Shown here: piece after piece, positions 1-10,775 of the stretch | Numbering within the stretch: the stretch's first letter is position 1 | Layout: each line of letters opens with the position of its first letter | Assembly: GCA_025677825.1 (NCBI GenBank) | Contig: JAIXMO010000026.1 | Location: 62,001 to 126,000 of the forward strand | DNA: 64,000 nucleotides | Source: Helicostylum pulchrum | Lineage: Eukaryota > Mucoromycota > Mucoromycetes > Mucorales > Mucoraceae | Direction of reading: 5' to 3' | Program-made: the position numbers and the translations under genes | The notes under the pieces: generated by a model | Told to the model about the DNA's origin: nothing | Seen by the model: only the letters and a program-made list of their open reading frames with translations | Database searches by the model: none

Positions 1-918
1 AAACTTGTTCAACACAACGCAGCAGACCTTCTTGTCCCCTGCGTTCTTGAATTAGGAGGTAAAGATTGTGCAATTTTATTAAAGGATACGGATTTAGTTA
101 GTACTATTCCTGTTTTAATGCGTGGTGTATTTCAAAACTGTGGACAAAATTGTATTGGTATTGAACGCATCTTGGTTGCTTCTGAAATTTATGAAAAGGT
201 AGTGGATGAAATGAATACAAGAGTTGGAAAACTTCGTCAGGGCTCTATTCTTGCTGATGGTGAAGGTGTGGATTGCGGTGCTATGACTATGGGTACCCAA
301 TTTGATCGATTAGAGTTTCTTGTACAAGAGGCTGTTAGCCGTGGTGCACGTCTTTTACGTGGTGGTAAAAGATTCCAACATCCTAAACATAAGCACGGCC
401 AATACTTTGAACCTACACTTTTGGTTGATGTTACTGCTGATATGACTATTGCCAATGAAGAAACTTTTGCTCCTATTATGGTCATTATGAAACATAACGG
501 TCCTGAAGACGCTGTTCGCATTACCAACTTGTGTCCTTTTGGACTTGGATCCTCTGTTTTCTCTGCTGATAAAGAACTTGCCGAAAAGACATGTTTACAA
601 CTTCGTACTGGTATGACCAATGTAAATGATTTCGCTGTTAATTATCTCTGTCAAGGACTTCCATTTGGTGGTGTTGGTATTTCTGGTTATGGTAGATTTG
701 CTGGACCTGAAGGCCTTCGTGGTCTTTGTATTCCTAAAGCCATGACTACTGATCGTATTCCTGGTATCAAGACATCCATTCCTCCTATCTTGGATTATCC
801 TATTAAAAATGTAAACAAGAGTTGGAAGTTTGTTGAAGGACTTAATAACACCATCTATAACCCTGAAATTGGAGCTAAAGTAAATGCAGTGATTGAACTT
901 ATAAAAGCAAGTTTATAA
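1..918 (+). CDS. Aldehyde dehydrogenase family protein (Msc7-like), 3' part
   Basis: The frame is open from base 1 to the TAA at 916-918, so the 5' end lies outside the window. The visible 305 residues are the C-terminal catalytic half of an NAD(P)-dependent aldehyde dehydrogenase. The family signature LELGGKD lies near window residue 17, and the nucleophile cysteine is in FQNCGQNCIGIER (about bases 127-165). Further on are the NEETFAP segment (bases 457-477) and LPFGGVGISGYGR (655-699), both typical of the fold. The GQNCIGIER version of the active site resembles fungal Msc7/YHR039C-type enzymes more than cytosolic Ald proteins; this is judged from memory of the family. No intron is seen in this part. 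The gene ends 39 bp before the 3' end of the Mo25 gene on the opposite strand (tail to tail). Substrate is unknown. Confidence 0.9.
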   Translation, partial: KLVQHNAADLLVPCVLELGGKDCAILLKDTDLVSTIPVLMRGVFQNCGQNCIGIERILVASEIYEKVVDEMNTRVGKLRQGSILADGEGVDCGAMTMGTQFDRLEFLVQEAVSRGARLLRGGKRFQHPKHKHGQYFEPTLLVDVTADMTIANEETFAPIMVIMKHNGPEDAVRITNLCPFGLGSSVFSADKELAEKTCLQLRTGMTNVNDFAVNYLCQGLPFGGVGISGYGRFAGPEGLRGLCIPKAMTTDRIPGIKTSIPPILDYPIKNVNKSWKFVEGLNNTIYNPEIGAKVNAVIELIKASL

Positions 919-957
919 AAAAAAAAAAATTAAAAAAAAGAGAGGTATTATTTTATT

Positions 958-2424
958 TTAATCTTGAATAGGTTGTAATTCTTGAATTTGTTTAATAAGG
1001 AAGGCCTTTTCATCGTTAAACTGTTCATCCTCTGAAAATAGCTTTTAGTCAAATAATAAATAAAATAAAAAAAAAATTACTGTACCTTGTCTATCATTAT
1101 GGAAATTACCGAGAAAATGAATTAGTTTATCTTGATTCTTTACTAATATATCAACGATAGGTCTCGTCTTGTGAGGGTTGGCAACAAATACTTTAAATAC
1201 GTGGAACGCTTCAAACTGAATATTCCTGCTTTTATCACGAAGTAAATTCATCATTAATTTCAAGTTGTCTGCACTACTAATATACTTGGTCATCACTGTA
1301 AAATTGGATCTATCCAACAAAATTTCTCCCAGCAACTGCACAAATTGAAAAAATGTTATTCTCTGGTGTGGGGTTCTTTCTTTTTTTATTACCTTTAAAG
1401 ATTGTCTCTTGGTCACATAATTTTCAGACAACAATAACCGTTTGTAATGTTCAAAAAACTACAACAATAAAAAAAAAATAAGGAGAGCGAATTCGGGATG
1501 AAAAAGGGAAAAAAAAACATACTTCATCATAATTCAATTCCAAGAAATCGGCTACCATGGGTTTATGTTTTGTTAAAATTTCTTTGAAAGAAGCAAATGC
1601 GTCCGAAGCAATATCAAAAGTACTCATTTCAACATAGTCAAAGAATTGATAAAACTTGTTTGAATATAAGAGAATTTTAGCTAAAGCTTCATGACGAATA
1701 CATTCACGTAAAATTAATCCACAATTTAAAGCAACTTCGGGTTGTTCATATCTTAAATATAGCATGTATAAATAACACCACTTTTTTTTTTGATTTTTTT
1801 TTGTTTTTGCTCTTTTTTACCCGTTTAACAAGTTGAAAATGATATCCTCGCGCGCACATAAATGTTCTACTGTTGGCCATCGAGATCCAATTTGTCTTCT
1901 CAGCAAGTTATTAAAAATCTGTGCTACATCCTTTTTTGCCTGAAAAATAAAAAAAAAAACCCATTAAAACTATATAACGAATACGTAACTTATTATATTT
2001 TACTTCAAACTCGAATTTTTGAATATTTAAAACCAATGCTTGTAATAAATCCGTTCTATATACTTCTTGAGCCAACTGAGCAACAAGGTCCGCACTAGGA
2101 TCATGGTCTATTATAAAGTTATAAACACCATTAAAAAAAAAATCCAAATTAGATATCTTTTTTTTTTTTACCGTCTTCACCATAAAGTATATTCTTCATT
2201 AATACTAAATATTTAGATATTTCCTCTGTTGCCTATGTAAAACAAATTTAATATTTTAAATATACACACAGAAAAAACAAAAATATTATATAAAAGGTAT
2301 TTTTTTTTTTTTTTTTTTTTACTTTGCGTTTGTCAGGGCCGTCCAATTTATGAACAGCATCTTTAACATGCTTAACAAGATCATGAGGTGTCTTTTGTTT
2401 AGTTTTAAATATGTTGAAATTCAT
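958..2424 (-). CDS. Mo25/Hym1/CAB39 family scaffold protein
   Basis: Eight exons join in frame: 2424-2323, 2232-2172, 2107-2004, 1939-1821, 1751-1523, 1458-1393, 1335-1086 and 1031-958. They encode 334 residues, the usual Mo25 length. The product starts [19 protein letters not shown]. It carries the Mo25 landmarks [47 protein letters not shown] and [16 protein letters not shown]. Mo25 proteins are ARM/HEAT-like helical-repeat scaffolds that bind and activate Ste20/GCK-type kinases; in fungi Hym1 belongs to the RAM/MOR morphogenesis network. Every junction uses GT...AG and preserves the family sequence. The first ATG is the only one giving the expected N-terminus. It is convergent with the aldehyde dehydrogenase gene. 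Confidence 0.93.
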
Positions 2425-2754
2425 TTTCTTTCTTTCGCAAAAGTAAAAGGAAAGAAAGACAAGATGAAAACTGTTGATTTTTTTTTTATTATTTTTTGGG
2501 GGGAACCAAAATATTTAAGGGAGGAGGGACTGTTCATACAAAAAAAAAGCCTAAACATTTGCCATTTGGATTAGGTATCATCACCAAAGATCACGTTAAA
2601 CGACATAAAATGTGATTGGATGAATGAGAAGAAGGTGTTTTTTTTTATCTGTAATCCACTACTCTTAAATTCAAATAAGTATATCAAAAAAACAAAAAAG
2701 GCTAAAATTTTTTAAAAAAAACAATTTATTTACACACACCCAGAAAAAAAAACC
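2425..2754. other. Intergenic: upstream region of the Mo25 gene
   Basis: This 330 bp stretch lies between the Mo25 start and the stop of the GYF-domain gene, both on the minus strand. It must hold the Mo25 promoter and the 3' end of the GYF gene. It has several A and T tracts and no credible ORF; the 74-residue plus-strand ORF overlapping it looks fortuitous. No defined site can be named. Confidence 0.5.
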
Positions 2755-5700
2755 TTAAGCAGCAGCCTTCTTCTTTCCCTTCTTCTGCACAACCTTGAAA
2801 TCATCTTCGTCCTCTTCCTCGAGCCCAGCTGTAACAATATCCAATCTACCTGCCAAATCTGCCTTTCTACGCTTCATAAACTCTTGAGCAAAACGCTTAC
2901 CATCAATTCTCAAAGAATTAGCATAAATAACATCTTCAATGATTTCGCCAGAGCTCGAATCAACAGGGAAAGAAATCAGCATTTCAATAATTTCTTCTTG
3001 GTTGACTCCAGAGTTTAAGTCACGTAAAGCCTTTCTACACCAACGACGGAATTCTTCGCTAGGTCCACGAGTACGAGGTGCGGTAGCAATAGGCTTTACA
3101 GGCTCCCAACGAACTGGGGCAGGTGTAGGAGCAGGTGCTGCAGGTGCTGCTGCTGCAGGTGCGGTAGGCTTAGTAGCGCGAACACTAGTAACAGTAGTCC
3201 AAGCACCACCAGCTGAGGGAGTAGAAGGAACAGAGTAAGCTCTGCTACTTTGATTAGTAGCAGCGGCAGCGGCAGCAATGGCAGCAGCAGTAGTAGTACT
3301 GGCCTTATTAGCCTTGGCATTCTTCTTCTTCATAGCCAATTCTTCCTCTTGTTGAATTTCTCTCAATGTCTTTTTAGGACCAGAAGGTGCAGACCAAGCA
3401 GCAGAATTACTACCACCAGTCGTAGCAGCGGCTGCAGAAGGAGAAGCACTTGACTTACTGTTATTAGGTACAACAACACCCCAAGATAAAGTACTAGGTG
3501 TAGCATTAGCTAATCTCTCTTGTTGAGCTAAATACTCTGCTGCAGAAGTTTCCTTCTTAGCAGTTTCAGCATTCTTGGCTTCCATTTCTTGAATTTCACG
3601 AAGAGAAAGAGGCTTATGAGTAGGTTGAGACCATGTTGGTGTAGTAGAATGAACGCTACTGGTACTAGAAGTAGTAGTCCAAGTAGGAGTGATAGCTGCG
3701 GCCTTGGCTTGCTTTTGCTTCTTTTCATTAGCAATTCTTAATTCCTCTTGTTGAATTTCACGAAGAGAAACAACTGGCTTAGTTACGACGGAAGCAGGTG
3801 TAGATGTCTTGACAGGAGATTGTTGAGCAGCAGCAGCTTGAGCGGCGGCGGCGGCAGCTTGTTGAGCAGCCTTCTTTTCTTCAGCAGCTTGTTGAGCAGC
3901 AGCAATAACTGCCCTCTTTTCCTCTGCCGCTCTCTTTTCATCAGCAATCTTCTTTTCTTCAGCAGCTCTCTTCTCTTCAGCAATTTGAATATCAGCAAAA
4001 GACTCGACGATAGATTTAGTCTTTACAGGTTTCTCAATAGGTTTCTTGGGAGAAGAAGGAGCTCTAGGAGATTGGGCACCAGGGGCCTTTGCTTGTAACT
4101 CTTCTGATACTTTAGTAGGAATAGCTGTAGATACTATGGAACCCCAAGGACTAGAAGGAACTTCTCCAATAGGTGTACCAGGGGCGGAAGAGTTCCAGCC
4201 ACCGCTTGTTAAAATACTTGGTCTTAATACAGGAGAAGCATGATTACTGACATTTGAATTTTCTAATTGTGTGTTTTTAAAAGCGTCTAATGGACTACTT
4301 TGTTGATGCTGCTGTTGTTGCTGTTGCTGCTGTTGTTGCTGTTGCTGTTGATAATGTTGTTGTTGTTGTTGTTGTTGCTGATGTTGTTGTTGAGGAGCAG
4401 AAGGGACAGGAGGCTGCATTTGATTAAACTGTTGTTGAAATTGCATGGATCGCTGTTGTTGGTTTTGTTGTAACAAATGAGTATACTGTTGATGTTGATC
4501 TAATTGTTCGTTAACAACACGTTGATAATCAAATAATCCAGGTGAGTTCATATTAGACCCAAATACACCATTATGATGTTGCTGTTGATATTGTTGTTGT
4601 TGTGGTTGTTGCTGTTGTTGAGGCATAAACCCTAATTGACTAGCAGGACTATTAGGATTTAACCAAGAGGGAGAAGGTTGTGGTTGGTTATCGTTTCCCC
4701 ATCGATTATCTCGTAACAAAGATCCACCATAATTATAAGGACTTTGATATAACGGAGTAGTTGGTGTATTACCACCTAAAAAGCTATCCATAATACTACC
4801 ACCTGGTGTAGTAGGTGCTGCTACTCCTCCACCTCCACCACCACCAAAAGGCATATATCTCGACTGCAAATCGTTTCTAAACAAGTTATCCGGCGTACCA
4901 AAGAGATCACTAGGAGTAGTTCTAGCAGGCGCAGGACGAGGCATTAAGAAAGGCTGATCATCATTACCAACTTTCTGCGTCAGTACCATTAATGATTCAA
5001 ACACAGTTTCATCTTCACGACGAAGCATTAAAGTAGGTGTAAAGAACCCTGCTTTATACCAGTCTTGCATCTCTTGTGCTTCAAATGGTCCTTGTACTTG
5101 CCCAGAAGGATCACGATAAAACCATTTAATGTCCTCCGGTTTCTTGACAGTCGACAAGCCACCCAAGTCAGATGGCGTGGTGGTGGAAGTCGTGGTGGCG
5201 GTACTACCAAAGAGAATATCAGACTTGAATGGAGCGTCATTATCACTGCTAAATAAACCACTGCTATTAAATGCACCGAGATTACCCTTGCTCCAGTTAG
5301 GTTCCTTCCCTTCATCATCTAACTTGTTTAATGGCAAGCTCATGTCATCGCCTTGGTCGCGTCTTTTCAGCAAATCTACGTTAAAAAAAACAGTTAGTTT
5401 TTTTTTTGACAACATTCCTTTCACTTTTTTTTTCAAAAAAAAAAAACTTACCACTGTCAGAACGCTTCAAAGGTTGATCCTTGGTAAAGTACTCTCCAGT
5501 ACGACCTTTTTAAAGAAAGAAAAAAAAACTTAGCCTTTTTAAAATTTTCCCTTTTTCGTTGTCCTCCTATAAACTTACCCTTACGGGAACCTAATCGTCC
5601 AGGACCATTTTCAGATGCAGGGCTTTGCATTGGGCTAGCACCAGAGTACAAGTCCGCACGATGTCTAGCTGCATTAGACTTGTCGCCACGACGTGACACT

Positions 5701-6150
5701 TCTGAATGAACAGGACCAGAGAGAAGCTAAAATACAAGTTTTTTTTTTTAGATAAAACCCCCATTTTTTTTCTTACATAATTAAGCATACCTTTTTCTCG
5801 GATTCTGACAACTCCTCAAATGCTAAAGGGCACAAGATTTTGTCAGTGGTGACGTACTCGTGTTGATTGAAATCAGAAGGTAATTGAGAATCAGGCTTAT
5901 ACAAGCTAAGCATAAAGTCCTTTGAATATTTTAAACCGTGTTGATCTTCAAAAGGTAAGAGAGAATCGAGTATATCCGAAGACGCGAAATTGGAATTACT
6001 GCTGTTGCTATGCTTGGGGAAACTTCCACGCATCCTACAATAAAAAAAAAATTTGACATGTTATTTGAAGAAGAAAAAAAAAAGAGACATGGGGGTATAT
6101 TTAAAAACTATTCTTTACCATTCAGGTCCAAAGTTCATGTTAGTAGTCAT
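2755..6150 (-). CDS. GYF-domain protein (Smy2/PERQ-like)
   Basis: Five exons (6150-6119, 6034-5791, 5726-5579, 5505-5452, 5375-2755) give 1032 residues. A GYF domain at about residues 241-298 has the diagnostic order WFYRDPSGQVQGPF, MQDWYKAGFF and a following LMLRR. GYF domains bind proline-rich PPG-phi ligands. Smy2-type fungal proteins act around COPII traffic and mRNA control, and the animal relatives are the GIGYF proteins. Residues about 400-540 are very glutamine-rich (CAG/CAA runs at bases 4300-4640). The middle has charged EEK repeats that probably form a coiled coil, with three spaced LREIQ(Q/E)(E/M)E motifs embedded in low-complexity sequence. The C-terminus has a compact folded-looking segment (WCRKALRDL...EEIIEMLISFP) and a basic tail. 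The ATG at 6150 opens a 32-base exon that splices in frame to the conserved-looking N-terminus. Confidence 0.88.
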
Positions 6151-7312
6151 ATTTATAATAAAAAGTCGATTTGAAAGAGTTTCAATAGAGAGATTTAAAA
6201 AGTATATAAAGAGTTTTCTTTTATAATTAACAAAGAAAAAAAAAACGAAAAAAAAAAAAATCATTTAAATCCCACATTGGCATTTCGCACGTGACTTTTT
6301 TTTTTTCCAAAAACTTGACCTCGAGACTTTTTTTAAAATCAAACATTCAATAAATAATACAAGCGACCCAAGGTGTTGGATAAAAACTATCACAAACAAC
6401 ATACATATAGCTCCTTTACCGCTCAGAGAAATGCTACTTACTTTAAAAAAAGTTATATGTTGTATTACATACACATTAGATCATTTATACGTACTTCAAA
6501 AAGATATCGTCTGTTACATCTTTTCGTTATTCTTTGGGTTTGTATTGTATACTTCGTTTTATGCGTTATATGGACCAGGAACATTTTGTTTCAAATCTGG
6601 TCTAATGGTCTTGTTTCACATATGTAGTAGAAGTTTACATATAAAAGACTATGTACAAAAAGAATGCCATACAAACTCCTGTCATATTGGTGTATATTCC
6701 CCCTTTTTTTAAAAAAAGTGCATAATAAACAAATTCGTTTTCTTTGTCCTTTTTGTCAGATTCCGTTTCATGCCCACCATAAAGAATATAAATATTAAAA
6801 GTATTTTATGCAGACATATACGCTTTGTATTAAACGAAGAAGAGGATGATGCAAAATATACTTATATGCATCATTCTCGTCTATTCTAAAGTATGTTTTT
6901 TTTAATAACTTATCTCAATTGACTTCAATGGAATGCACAGACAGGGTTATACGCCAATTTAGGGATTTTTTTATCTTAGAAAATCCAATATATACAACCG
7001 TCAAACCAATATAATCAACGCGATAGAATTAACGATAAAATAGTAGGAACTAGTGCTTTACTCCCTTTTTTTTTGGCCGTATAATATATTGATAGATACC
7101 ATTCTTTTTTGAAGTCACCTTGCCTTTTTTGAAGTCGCCTTGCCTTTTTTGAAGTCGCCTTGCCTTTTTTGAAGTCGCCTTGCCTTTTTTTTCTCAGACA
7201 AGAAAGTTACCAAGTACTGATAGACCGTGACCTTTTTTAGTAAGGCTTTCTTTTTTTTCTCCCTTCCAAATAAATATATATATATATATATATTTTGACA
7301 ACAATATATATT
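6151..7312. other. Intergenic region between divergent GYF and Nse4 genes
   Basis: This 1.16 kb region separates two genes transcribed outward, so both promoters should lie here. Two overlapping plus-strand ORFs at 6373-6712 have no recognisable homology, no clear gene context and odd composition, and were not called. A near-perfect hairpin lies at about 6851-6882 (arms AGGATGATGCA and TGCATCATTCT). Nearer Nse4 are a four-copy 20-bp tandem array (listed separately) and an alternating TA tract at about 7273-7292. Confidence 0.55.
7111..7190. repeat. Tandem array, four copies of a 20-bp unit
   Basis: Four head-to-tail copies of GAAGTCGCCTTGCCTTTTTT fill 7111-7190; the first differs only by an A for G at unit position 7. 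The array ends about 120 bp before the Nse4 start codon. The unit is GC-richer than its surroundings and carries a T6 tract. No spacers are present, so it is a minisatellite and not a CRISPR array. Confidence 0.95.
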
Positions 7313-8478
7313 ATGGGACCTGCAAGAGATCAAGGCTTACGTGAAGTAAAAGAAATCGTAGAAAAGGGGATCGATAGAGAAGAATACGATCCTAAACAAT
7401 GTGAAGAAGAACGACGTGAATTACGGATAAAGTATCGTGAATTGACTGATGAAGCACTTGGTAAAAAAAAAAATTCGACCAATCTACCCCTCAAATAGAA
7501 TATTGACTATTTGTAAATAGAAAAAAGGCGTGAATTAGTAACTCAAGATTCTGGCGATGGTTTATTGCGATTTGTGAGTAAATCCAACGTATTATTCAAG
7601 AATGGTAAGTAAAAAAATAAAATAAAATAAATGCATGTTTTAGTAAACGTTTTTTTTTTTTTTTTTTTTTTTGTAGTAAAGAACACGCAAGAAGCAGTAT
7701 TAGATTCCAAATTCTTAGTACTTGCTTCTGATTTAAATTCACAAAAGACACAAAGTATTCAAATTGGAGATAGTGTAGAAGTCAATCTAGATGAACTTGT
7801 CGCAAAAGTAATTACCTTTTCCAGCGAAGGACCAAACCATGTTGCTGATACTTGTTTAGATTGGGAGTTGATTGGACAAAAAGCGAGTACGTTTGGTAAA
7901 AGAGTTCATACCATGGATTTTATGTTGGGCCCTTTATCATTTCAACGTAAAGAACAAAAAAGATCAAGAGTTGGAAAGTTAACAAAGAATAAAGAGGATT
8001 TAGTTATGCCAACACAGGTAACAAAAAAAGGAATGAAAAATAGAAGCGTAAAAAAAAAGAAACGTATGCTTATATAATATAGTTGAAACAAAGTGATATC
8101 AAAGAACAAGAAAACGAAACATCAAATAATGTAAATACAATTTATCAAATATTAAGTCAAGTGGGTCCAATCAACTATTTTAAATTTGTTACCAATCCTG
8201 AATCCTTCTCTCAAACAGTCGAAAATATCTTTTATGTATCATTTTTAGCACGTAGTGGTGTTGTTGGTATCTCCACAGAAACTGGTCAACCTATTCTAGA
8301 CTTGAGAGATGCTCCCAACGTAACCAATATAGAAGATGTTATCAGCAAAAAACAAATCATTATGGGTATAGATATTAAGGATTGGAATGATATCGTAAAG
8401 ACATATAAAATTACAACGTCGTATATTCCTACTCGTCAATTCACTGATAGGGTTGCAGGTGGTACCGAATGGTATTAA
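7313..8478 (+). CDS. NSE4: SMC5/6 complex kleisin subunit Nse4
   Basis: Exons 7313-7460, 7521-7604, 7677-8017 and 8083-8478 join in frame to 322 residues, close to fungal Nse4 size. Nse4 is the kleisin that bridges Smc5 and Smc6 heads in the SMC5/6 DNA repair complex and binds Nse1 and Nse3. Supporting segments are the N-terminal helical part (ECEEERRELRIKYRELTD region and LLRFVSKSNVLFKN), the middle FLVLASDL and DWELIGQKAS, and the C-terminal winged-helix signature INYFKFVTNPESFSQTVENI followed by FYVSFLARSGVVGI. The start is the ATG at 7313; an in-frame TTG upstream is not needed. Residues around 170-185 are basic (KEQKRSRVGKLTK), typical of the linker. Confidence is high from the C-terminal domain. 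Confidence 0.92.
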
Positions 8479-8579
8479 AAAATATCATAGTGGGTATTTT
8501 TTTCTTTAAAAACCAAAATAAAATAAAATATATAATATGTATCTACTCAACCAAAACCGCAATTTCTTTTTAAAAAAAT

Positions 8580-8895
8580 ATGCTTCACTCGCATGATCGT
8601 CTTCAGATTCACTATCAACATCAAAATAATATTCTACTGTCAAATTATCGCCCAAGTATTCTTCCTCGCCGTCTACTTGACTAAAAACACTCACGAAGAA
8701 TGAGGAACGAGTATTGTTGGTATAAGTCACGTCTTCGACATCGTCATCCGTGATACTCTCTTCCGTAATAACGTCGTCATTATATTCGCATCTGCCACTT
8801 ACTCTTTATCATCGTCATATTCAAAACCATCCGTAATTATTGATAGGTCATAATCATCAACAAAATCTCCTCGACTTCGCTGGAATGAACTTTTA
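8580..8895 (-). pseudogene. Acidic, frameshifted ORF remnant of unknown family
   Basis: Read on the minus strand, bases 8890-8800 encode a strongly acidic stretch (FVDDYDLSIITDGFEYDDDKE) that ends at TAA. A second acidic stretch begins just after it in another frame (CEYNDDVITEESITDDDVED) and continues to a Ser/Glu/Asp-rich end near 8580. The similar composition on both sides of one frame change suggests a decayed coding sequence. It has no recognisable domain and no clear start. It could also be chance acidic composition in AT-rich DNA. Confidence 0.3.
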
Positions 8896-9339
8896 AAGCG
8901 AAAATAAAACGTTTCAGTAAATAAGAAAAACGCATGACATTTTGAATACCAATTCATATACTTACGCTGTTAATCTGCTTTAAAAAAAGAGCTAATTTGT
9001 ATATTTTTATTTGCGCATGTATCTACATTTTAATACAGGAACAACTGAGGGTAAATTTATTTAAAAAAAAAGACTTATATATTATTCACTAGAGTATACG
9101 TCTTTGGCAGTTACGCATCAGTAAGTTTTATTAGTAAGTGATGAATACATGTTACAATCAAACACTCATATAAAGATATACTTATAGTAGTTCTGACATT
9201 TGTAAATAATTATATCATACAACAAGTCAGTGTATTCTAATATAATATGGTTCTTAACTAAGCTTCATTAACTATGTATATTCCTTTCTTTATCATAGTG
9301 TATGTACTATAGTGCTATCAAAAACAATTTAAATACTTA

Positions 9340-10310
9340 ACCAACTAAAAACATAATCTTACTTCTCCCTTAATATATAAACGACCGCTAACTAGCTCCT
9401 GTACTTGAATTCCTCTGGACTCTCACTTTCCATAATGCTTTATTTGCTTAAGCCTTTCTACTCCTCTTACTTTTTTCTACCGCATTTCTACAGCCGTCAT
9501 GCTTATGCCGTTCTTTATTCTGTACTGCTTTAAATAATATAAATTATTTTCAAAACAATATTTTAATAAACCGCCTTTTATCTATCCTCTATTATAACCA
9601 ATGCTACACCATAACCTAATTTTTGTGTGATAACACAAATTCAGAGATATATGCTGTCCTCTTTGAAGAGGATAGTTGATTTAAACTTCAACTTAAAAAT
9701 AGTACTTTTGTATCCTTGTCACTATTTTGCACTACTTTAATTTTATATAAATAATATTCAATTGTCATTTAATAAATCTTAATCACTCTTTCACTACTTT
9801 TATAACTGACATCAAAGAATAAAGCTATACCATCCTAAAAATTAATTCATTAATCATATACTTCCTTTTATTTATAAAAGACCTGTTACACACCATCTTT
9901 AATTTCTCTTGTTACACTATTTTGGTGAGCTATGTTCATTGAAGAGCTATCCTCTTTGAAGAGGATGGTTGTTTTAAACTTTATTTCTCTTTTTCTCTAA
10001 AAATTACCTTTTGTAATAATCCTATAAAACATATAAATACCCCCAACTAAAATCATATTATAATAAAAATCAATTCCTATTTTGTCAACAACTTAATCTT
10101 ATACTTCTCTTTATCTATAAAAGACCTTTAAATTAGCTCTTTTATTCTATCTTTTCCTTATACTTTATTTTGTTCCTGAATTCCCTTGGATCTTATTTTC
10201 CATTGTACTTTTTACCGAAACTCTTTATTTACTTTATTTTTCTAAGTCGTTCTACTTATAAAACAGGAACTGGTGCTCACTTAAAACTTACTATTACCTT
10301 TTATCTTTTA
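9340..10310. repeat. Degenerate AT-rich repeat field
   Basis: Several phrases recur in diverged form in one orientation. CTCTTTGAAGAGGAT with a similar flank occurs near 9655 and 9947. ACTTC..TT(A/T)TATATAAA(C/A)GACC-type phrases occur near 9360, 9860 and 10095. CTTGAATTCCTCTGGA near 9405 has a counterpart, CCTGAATTCCCTTGGA, near 10176. The CTCTTTGAAGAGGAT phrases are themselves near-palindromic. A further hairpin TTTGTGT/ACACAAA lies at about 9620-9640. No ORF is credible. The flanks 8896-9339 and 10311-10380 show nothing definable. Confidence 0.5.
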
Positions 10311-10375
10311 TTTTATTTCTCTACCACACTTACATAATACTCATCTACATACACTACATTAAAGGATAAATCGAC

Positions 10376-10379
10376 AAAA
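10376..10379 (-). terminator. Pol III terminator of tRNA-Glu
   Basis: On the minus strand a run of four T residues lies two bases past the tRNA discriminator base, at the position expected for RNA polymerase III termination. Confidence 0.7.
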
Positions 10380-10381
10380 TA

Positions 10382-10453
10382 TTCCCTGACGGGGAATTGA
10401 ACCCCGGCCGCGTCGGTGAGAGCGACGAATCCTAGCCACTAGACCATCAAGGA
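10382..10453 (-). tRNA. tRNA-Glu (anticodon CTC)
   Basis: The 72-base minus-strand sequence folds as a full cloverleaf with no intron. The acceptor stem TCCTTGA pairs with TCAGGGA (one G-U pair), with discriminator A at 10382. The D arm contains the A-box-like GGTCTAGTGGCTAGG. The anticodon stem CGTCG/CGACG is perfect, with loop CTCTCAC placing CTC at 34-36 (bases 10420-10418). The T arm has the B box GGTTCAATTCC. CTC reads GAG, so the product is glutamate tRNA. Confidence 0.96.
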
Positions 10454-10639
10454 CACTTGATTTCTATAACCTTAAACATTTATATATTAAAAAAATATAC
10501 ATTATGGTCACGTGTTTTCCACGTGGAATGGATGTGATTGGGTGCAACATATTTTGATCGAATTGACATGATACTTTTTCATGCGCTCATATAATAAAAG
10601 GAACCTGTATGAAATTTGTAGTAGCAGAAAGTACACACA

Positions 10640-10775
10640 TGGGTATAAAGATGGTTAACTAACGCATATAATGTTTATACAAATGTTTATAGTTCCTTTC
10701 AGAGTGAAAAGTAATATGCTACACTTTTTTTTTGAACGCGTAAATAGACGTCTACGAAGAATTTAGTACTAGAGG
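10640..10775 (+). repeat. Dispersed repeat, copy A
   Basis: This stretch shares two separated blocks with copies at about 41.7, 58.5 and 60.0 kb: a left block (ATAAAGATGGTTAACTAACG, compare ATAAAAATGATTAATTAACG in copy D) and a right block (GTGAAAAGTAATATGCTACACTT, then GAACGCGTAAATAGACGT). It is the shortest copy. It lies about 0.95 kb upstream of the first Fanzor-like remnant, in the same orientation. Confidence 0.6.

Noticed and set aside
237..620. 127-codon minus-strand ORF opposite the aldehyde dehydrogenase.
   Set aside because: Shadow of a well-supported plus-strand coding frame.
3748..4098. 116-codon plus-strand ORF opposite the GYF-domain gene.
   Set aside because: Low-complexity shadow of Glu/Lys/Ala-rich codons on the minus strand.
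6373..6712. Two overlapping plus-strand ORFs of 84 and 93 codons in the GYF/Nse4 intergenic region.
   Set aside because: Cys/Tyr/Phe-rich composition, no family resemblance and no splice or promoter logic; probably chance ORFs in AT-rich DNA.
7111..7190. Regularly spaced repeats that could be mistaken for a CRISPR array.
   Set aside because: The units are directly adjacent with no spacers, and the genome is eukaryotic.
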